Positions 57,916 through 64,000 of a stretch of DNA of 64,000 nucleotides are shown here, in pieces (within the stretch, counting starts at the first letter, position 1; each line of letters starts with the position of its first letter). The notes under the pieces are model-generated. The model made no database searches, was not told the origin of the DNA, and saw nothing but the letters and a program-made list of their open reading frames with translations. Position numbers and translations under genes: made by a program. This DNA comes from Alitta virens (lineage: Eukaryota > Annelida > Polychaeta > Phyllodocida > Nereididae). The stretch lies in assembly GCA_932294295.1 (NCBI GenBank), contig OW028575.1, positions 43,558,753-43,622,752 on the forward strand, given 5' to 3'.

Positions 57916-58363
57916 ACCTACCAGATCTACAGCAAGATTCAGTAATAACTGCGGTTCTTCATCAAGGCCATCATCCCAGTCAGGTAGAATTTGTGCACTT
58001 AAATCATCTGGTTCTATGCTGCTAACACTCGACAAACTTGGCATGGGTGTCTGTTGCAGAGTACACAAACATATTTATATCAGAGTCCACCCAATATACT
58101 GTTATAAACAAGCAACCCAGTTAATTGTAATATCCCTACCATACCTTGTCCAATACTGTATGTTGCTTGCATGCAGCAGCTGATTTTGAATTAACTGACG
58201 ATGTCAAAGGAGTTGATTCATGTGGCTCTCGTCTCTGTCTGCCATTCTCCTTACTGTAATTACATGGCTTGATTGGACTCTCCAACTGAAACAGAAATAA
58301 CTATTCATATAAAAAATAATGCAACAGGTATTCTGATAACTAGAGCACATAGAAATGTGCAAA

Positions 58364-60866
58364 TGGCGCGCAGTATGTGTACCATTTGACAGCTGACCTT
58401 ATGAAAGTGAACGTTCGCTAACCACGACGGTAGCAGGGCGATTCGGCACTGCGCGATTCGTCCCTGCCAAAACGGGTCCATCCGTCACCCGGGAAAAGTC
58501 TGTTCGTCACCTGGAACTGGTCGATTCGTCACCCGATTTTCGTCACCCGCATAAAAGTGCAGAATGGTGTTACATTATTGCTGTTATGTACTTGCGGAAT
58601 AAATATCTAACGCCAATATAATTGAATTGTAATGCCTGATGGACTAACTAAATACAATCGTGAATAAAAGAAAAACACGACAGCGTACAGAATCACAGAA
58701 AACGGCTTCTACTTGTTAATTTAATTGCTATTGTAACCTAGTGATCTATAATCACAATTAACACATAAACGGCACATGCTGGCTAATTGATATTAAATGA
58801 ATGCCACATTATTATGTTTGACATCGATTTTCTCTTTTGTTTTACAATGTCTTTAATATATAAATATGCTTGCTAATTGATATTAGATTAAAGCAACAAT
58901 TTATAAATATATAAAGACAAAATAATAAAATATTATTAATATGATTTCTTCATATTACTATTCCTATGCACAAGTGCATTATTCATATTTAGATGATGAT
59001 TAGATACTTATAATTACATATTAATTCTTGGTGCATATCAAATGATGCATAATAATTTCAATAAAGTCGTACAGACCACAAAGAGTTGTTCTATACTTTT
59101 TCTTTCGCCGGATTTTTACAAATTTTTTTTCATTGTTGTTGTTTAGTTACATATTACTTCATTGAATTCACATCTGATAGTCTTGGCTACACGTACTCCC
59201 AGACCAAGCCAACCAAAGCTGATAAGTTCATCTTATATCTATGTTTCATAAAATACACTGTTTAAACTTATTAGGCGAGTCATACTTTTTAATAAATAAA
59301 TTGAACAGTCATCATGCCTTGCAACATTCTTGTCTTAGAGTTCTATGAGCTACTTAATTATTGCATAACATAATTCTTATGATGGGTTATTATCTCTCAG
59401 GAATAGCTCTCAATTGGAAGTTATTATTTCTTAAATAGTCCAATGTAATACTGACATATTTTTGACAATTTGACAAATGTTCTAAATTAGTTTTGGGAAG
59501 CTTTTATTGGGGGACCATGTCATCCATGGAATTGGTTAAGAAAGATGCCACATTTAATGGACCTGTGGAAGAGTAAACATCTCAATATTCTGTAATTTTT
59601 TAAATATAACCTTTTGTAAATATTTCTGTTCAGTATTATCCTATTGTTATCTTAATACAATTGTGGATATTGATAAAAATCACTTACTACTCAGTGTAAA
59701 TTGTATCTAGTCCAAGCTATATAGCACTATATCTATAAATGGCTGATTAAATTGTGCATTTTAATTTTTAAATTGTTAATAAAACTGTGACAATTGTATC
59801 TAGTCTAAGCTATGTAGCTCTATCTCTATAAATGGCTGATTAAATTGAGCATTTTAATTATTGTTAATTAAATTGTGATTGTTAATAAGATTGTCAGTTG
59901 TCTCCTTGTCGTCATTGTTGCTGAATTGCATGATCCTAGTATAATAAATGGACCAGTTTTGGCGGAGACGAATCCCCCGGTGACAAATCGACTAGAAAGC
60001 ACGACGACGCCGGAACGCATAACTTCGTGAAAAGTTGATCAAATTTCACAAAGTATACATTAAATAAAAGCCAGAACATCATAGAATACCTTTCTGAACA
60101 AAAACTCCCTCTCGAAACAGCAAAATTCGCCGTTTTGTAGCCGTACATACCATTTGACAGCTGACCTTATCAAAGCGAACGTTGTTGACCACGACAACCG
60201 GAGAGCATTTATAACTTTGTCAAAAGTTGATCAAATTTCACAATGTATACATTAAATAAAAGCCAGAACGTCATAGAATCCCTTTTTGAACAAAAACGGT
60301 ATCCACTCTCTTTCGAAACTGCAAAATTAGCCACGTAAATCGGACATTTTGTTGTGTTGTAGCGTTGACCTACATAGCTGTCTAGACAGGTCACTGAACA
60401 TGCGCGAATGCATTAAAATACGGAAAGAGGCCCCCCGGTGGGTTTTCAAAATCGAAGAACAATCAACGCTAAGACACTGCAAAAATTCCCCGTCGGGGGC
60501 CTCTTGCCCTAGCATGCACAAAGCCATACAACAAACTTCGGTCATTTCCGTCAGAGTTCGCCATCTTGTGACCGGAAACAGCCGAGGGAGCAGCGTAGTC
60601 AACAAACAACGATTTCAAGAAATGTACGGCACACATAAAACATAACAGGAGTGCAAAACACTCCAAAAGCAGTACACTAAAGATGGGCAACGTGGCAAGG
60701 TGCTACTCCTTGTAGAAGTATGCTATATACACTCTTGAACGTACACCCGAACTGGCCCCATTGGATTAACATGCAAGTTCAAATTTGTCGCTCGTAAAAT
60801 GGCAAACCGGAAGCATTACGCGTAAACGCCTCCGAATAGCAACGAAAGAATTGGCGCTGCGCGCCA
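58364..60866. mobile_element. 2.5-kb insertion of unknown class in copy B
   Basis: TGGCGCGCAG (58364-58373) and its reverse complement (60857-60866) bound the insert. The host words aactattcata, aaaaaataatgcaacaggta and ttctga occur on both sides (58301-58335 and 60869-60910), while copy A has them once, so the host repeat was duplicated on insertion. Inside are five attcgtcaccc-like words (58440-58555), a 93-bp tandem duplication (59699-59885), a duplicated block of about 190 bp (60007-60330), and a GC-rich inverted repeat ccccc/ggggg (about 60426-60510). No protein family recognised. Confidence 0.55.
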
Positions 60867-61428
60867 ATAACTATTCATAATATAAAAAATAATGCAACAG
60901 GTATTCTGACACCTAATTATTATTCAACAATTGTTGTTGTTACAAAAACAGGGCTATTCATGAACACTTACCAACAGTTGCCTAAGCGAGCATGGTGCTT
61001 TGGTGGATGTCTGACTGTCTTTACTCATAGGCAAAATGACAGGTGATAGTGTAATGAGGGACTCGTCATTGATATCATTCACAGCAGGCAAAATCTCCTG
61101 GTCATGACAGTTTGGGTAGGATCTCTGCAAGCATGGAAAGAAATCATTAACACTTTATCTTTGATAAACGTATCAATAAGAATTTCTTAAAACATACATA
61201 AAAAGTTTAGAACTAAATTCAAATCCTCCCCAGACGATGGTTCATAAGGCTTTGACATTTGCATTGAAATTGTTACATACCTCAGGCCATCCAATGTTTG
61301 GGCTTTTGCAGATTTCTGTATTATAAACTGGTTCATTATGCTGGGGAAACTGCAAAACAAAAACAAATGTAACAGCGACGGTCTATTGAACATCATGCGA
61401 TCAATAAAATGCAGTCACTGTTATTTGA

Positions 61429-62241
61429 TCATATCAGGCGTCTTTTAGTGCTTCTTTCAGGTTTTGGCGTCTTTGGAACAGGGTTTTCATCCTTTTCTGG
61501 GCTGTCCAATTCATTTGTCAAGTAGGACACAACAGACCTATATAATAAGCCAATAAATATATCAATGTCATTATATTTAATATGTATTATTATATAAGAA
61601 ATTTACAGATGACAGGATAGGTGCAAACAGATACTTACCTAGGTCTAAATGTAACATCGGTTTGGGTGGAGCCATCTGATACACTTTTGCCTGCGAAAGT
61701 TTGTTGACCAAGAGCGGCAGCTTCCTCACACAATATCCTGAAGCCATCAGTGATAGGTTTGTCATGGAGCGTCTTGTAGACTTGTTGACATGTTTTGGCT
61801 GAAAGAATAGAAAAATCTCAATATTTGTGTATAGCCAATAATTATACAGTGCAATTATTGTCATAACAATTACGAATAATGTTAAAAAGTAGTAATAAAA
61901 ACCATATATTTATATATATTACCAGCTCTATTATTTTTGTGCTTTGCATTTAAGTAAAGAGCACACTTTTGCCAATCTGGTTTTTCAATCAACAAAGAAA
62001 TGTAACTGTGCAGATCGATCTTCTCCTCCTGTCTCCATTTACTACATATCTGGGAAAAAATGAAAAAGTCAGTTAAACATTCAATGACTAAGCCACCTTA
62101 AAATTCTCAATTCATATTTAGTAGCATTACACTCATTACCTTTCTTTTAGGAGTCAAGGGCTTAGGTAGAGCTTTAGCCTTTGGTGTCAACCCTGTGACA
62201 ACACGTAATCTTTTCCGACCTTTTCTTGGTGTACGGAACAT
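61429..62241 (-). CDS. Small four-exon gene, 165 residues, unrecognised
   Basis: Exons 62241-62140, 62049-61923, 61798-61639 and 61537-61429 have GT-AG borders and agreeing phases (0, 1, 0) and give 166 codons including TGA at 61431-61429. The protein starts MFRTPRKGRKRLRVVTGLTP, is basic at both ends, has a compact middle (WRQEEKIDLHSYISLLIEKP, CEEAAALGQQTFAGK) and ends with a nuclear-localisation-like KPERSTKRRLI. It lies directly upstream of the DUF6589 copy B exons on the same strand, so it may be the true 5' end of that gene, with the TGA a premature stop or an alternative last exon. No breaks are seen within it. I do not recognise the family. Confidence 0.5.
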
Positions 62242-62736
62242 TTTATGCTGAAAGTAAAACCACCAGGATAACCAACAGCCTTATACAAAACACATGAAAA
62301 TACCGTCAGCAATTGATAAAACTGAGTTATTACATCTATGATATACATGCTTCTATAACAACATAGCAGCACATGATAAAAACCTGAGAAATAACCAAGT
62401 TTAGTCCTCTATATTTTTCTAAACTATTTATTTCACCAATCCTTACCAAATTGCATAGACTTTGAGAAAATGTAATATTATAACATTCTAGTCTGAGACA
62501 ATAAGATTGAACTGAGAATGTAGAGTTTGCATTAGCTTTAGTACACTCATTTGGGTATATGTAACATTTTGGGCTCTCTAAATACAAGTTAATTAAATGA
62601 CTTCTCATTGTGTAATTTTTCTTAGGCTTTACCAAACGTAATACTGAGGTTGACTGTTATTTAAAATGAGTCTACTTCGGATGGAGGACTACGACAAATA
62701 GAAACAGTTTAATTTCCCAATGGGAGCTTTTATTAA

Positions 62737-63837
62737 ATATAGGGTTATTCCGCGTCAAATCATCCAGGGGGTGCCTGGTGACCCCCCCAGAATGCCCTGA
62801 AAAAAATTCATATGTGCTTATTTACCCATAGTATGAAAACTGCCAAATATTAGGTCTATATCTCAAATAGTTTTCGTTTTACAGCCCTTTGAAATTTAAT
62901 TATTTTTTTAAGTTTTTTCGCCAATGCATTTTAGGGCAACTTTGGCAGCTTTTAGCTGCACTCTAAATGCTAGTGTAAGGCTGAAATTTGCTGCATTGAC
63001 TATATCCATCTCAAGGAATTCGAAAATGGTCTCAAATCAAGTGTATCTCCAGTTTATTTTGCATGGTTAAGCTACAAAATCAGTCGAAAAACTAATATAG
63101 CAAAAAACGATTTTTTATTTAATAAACCATAGCTCCAAGACTAATCATGATATAATGCTGATTGTTTTTTTAAAGTTCCCTGTGATATTTCTCTGTAAAA
63201 AAAAGATGAAAAATTTGAAAGAGGTGAATAACTGGTGACATGGTCAAACAATGATGCAAAATATAGCGATTTTTTTTTTTGCAAAATCGAAAAAAACCCA
63301 CATACAATTATATATATAAATATTTATTACAGGAGATCTACTAAAGATTTAAGCAAAATTAATGTTGTTTTATACAGAGAAATATCATAGGAAATTTAAA
63401 AAAAAAAATCAGAACCATATCATGATTGGTCTTGGAGCTATGGCTTATTAAATAAAGCCTCGTTTTTTATTATATTGGTTTTTCGACTGATTTTGTAGCC
63501 CAACCATGCAAAATAAACTGGAGATACATTTGATTTGAGACCATTTTCCTTGGGATGGATATAGTCAGTGCAGCAAAGTTCAGCCTTACACTAGCATTTA
63601 GAGTGCAGCTATAAGCTGCCAAAGTTGCCCGAAAATGCATTGACGAAAAAACTAAATAAATTAATTAAATTTGAAAGGGCTGTAAAACGTAAACTAATTG
63701 AGATATAGACCTAATATTTGGCAGTTTTTCCAACTATGGGTAGACAAGCACATGTGAATTTTTTCAGGGCATTCTGGGGGGGGGGGGGGGGGGAATTTTC
63801 CAAAATCTGGATGATTTGACATGGAATGACCCTATAT
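62737..63837. mobile_element. 1.1-kb foldback element with arms of about 480 bp
   Basis: The two halves are imperfect inverted repeats from the ends (AGGGTTATTCCGCGTCAAAT; reverse of the other end AGGGTCATTCCATGTCAAAT) to a short centre near 63240-63300. Matching landmarks include gctgccaaagttgcc, acactagcatttagagtgca, ccatgcaaaataaactggag and cttggagctatgg. ATAT flanks both ends. Both arms carry a C- or G-run near the tip. It encodes no protein. Confidence 0.85.
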
Positions 63838-64000
63838 GAATCCTCTAATTAATTGTTGACATGCAATTTGACAGTTGTGGATTTGACATTTATACTCTGA
63901 ACCCTTGGTATTGGTTAGTGAATTTGTCTGGCTAAATAAATGGGGCTAAATACTAAATATTTCCGAAGGGTAGAAAGCAACTGTGACAGGGCTTGATCCC

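Larger units (their letters stand above)
56683..61345 (-). pseudogene. DUF6589-like gene, copy B (N-terminal exons)
   Basis: Minus-strand phase-0 exons: about 61341-61282 (HNEPVYNTEICKSPNIGWPE), 61127-60969 (starts RSYPNCHDQEILPAV), about 58287-58146, about 58055-57921, 57413-57303 and about 57160-56690 (PQTGIYQPEVTRIPPRNIRA; MGRRKHGDLSVLMKK). The last four are near copies of copy A exons. A TAG replaces the CAG of copy A in the 57.3-kb exon. About 470 bp present in copy A (35885-36357) are missing here, removing the MQTRNIELSAMQ exon part. A 382-bp MITE and a 2.5-kb insertion lie in introns. The first two exons have no partner recognised in copy A. Confidence 0.55.

Noticed and set aside
60327..60690. 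Overlapping frames of 70-98 codons on both strands in the 2.5-kb insertion
   Set aside because: The GC-rich composition opens frames on both strands; no start context, splice site or known motif favours one.

Overview
This window is animal nuclear DNA: genes are split into many short exons with GT-AG introns, introns carry MITEs and tRNA-derived SINEs, and the two clear host genes are orthologues of human MED13 and BLTP2 (KIAA0100/hobbit). AT-rich sequence and the transposon families (tyrosine-recombinase retroelement, jockey-like LINE, P-element-like and RecQ-like fragments) suggest a non-vertebrate, probably marine, metazoan. I cannot name the species.

Layout. (1) 1-3938, minus: the first five coding exons of MED13, running off the left edge. 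(2) 3939-4213: a 275-bp shared promoter. (3) 4214-25959, plus: a complete BLTP2 gene. I could place 50 exons whose phases all agree, giving a 2,217-residue lipid-transfer protein that matches the vertebrate protein along its whole length; intron 1 appears to use a GC donor. (4) 26-29 kb: 3' flank with a SINE and tandem repeats. (5) 29-33.7 kb, minus: a decayed tyrosine-recombinase retrotransposon of Ngaro/DIRS type (gag with CCCH finger, RT, RNase H, recombinase, probable SGNH hydrolase piece). (6) 33.7-35.2 kb: dense satellite-like repeats. (7) 35.8-62.2 kb: a transposon graveyard built around three minus-strand copies of a DUF6589-like gene (A about 36.1-40.8 kb, B about 56.7-61.3 kb, C 45.0-50.4 kb), with a P-element-like fragment, a LINE ORF1 (PHD plus SGNH), a jockey-like LINE, a RecQ-like helicase fragment and several MITEs. 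(8) 62.7-63.8 kb: a 1.1-kb foldback element.

The most informative part is the comparison of DUF6589 copies A and B. Each is the empty site for an insertion in the other. This defines the ends of a 3.26-kb DNA transposon (37175-40433) that carries a multi-copy orphan protein (zinc-binding N-terminus, TDVVVLA core, Cys-rich C-terminus). It also reveals a 28-bp microinversion at an exon end that keeps both the reading frame and the splice donor.

MED13 acts in nuclear transcription control and BLTP2 in lipid transfer at membrane contacts; they share a promoter, not a pathway. Everything right of 26 kb looks mobile or derived from mobile DNA, and most of its reading frames are broken.
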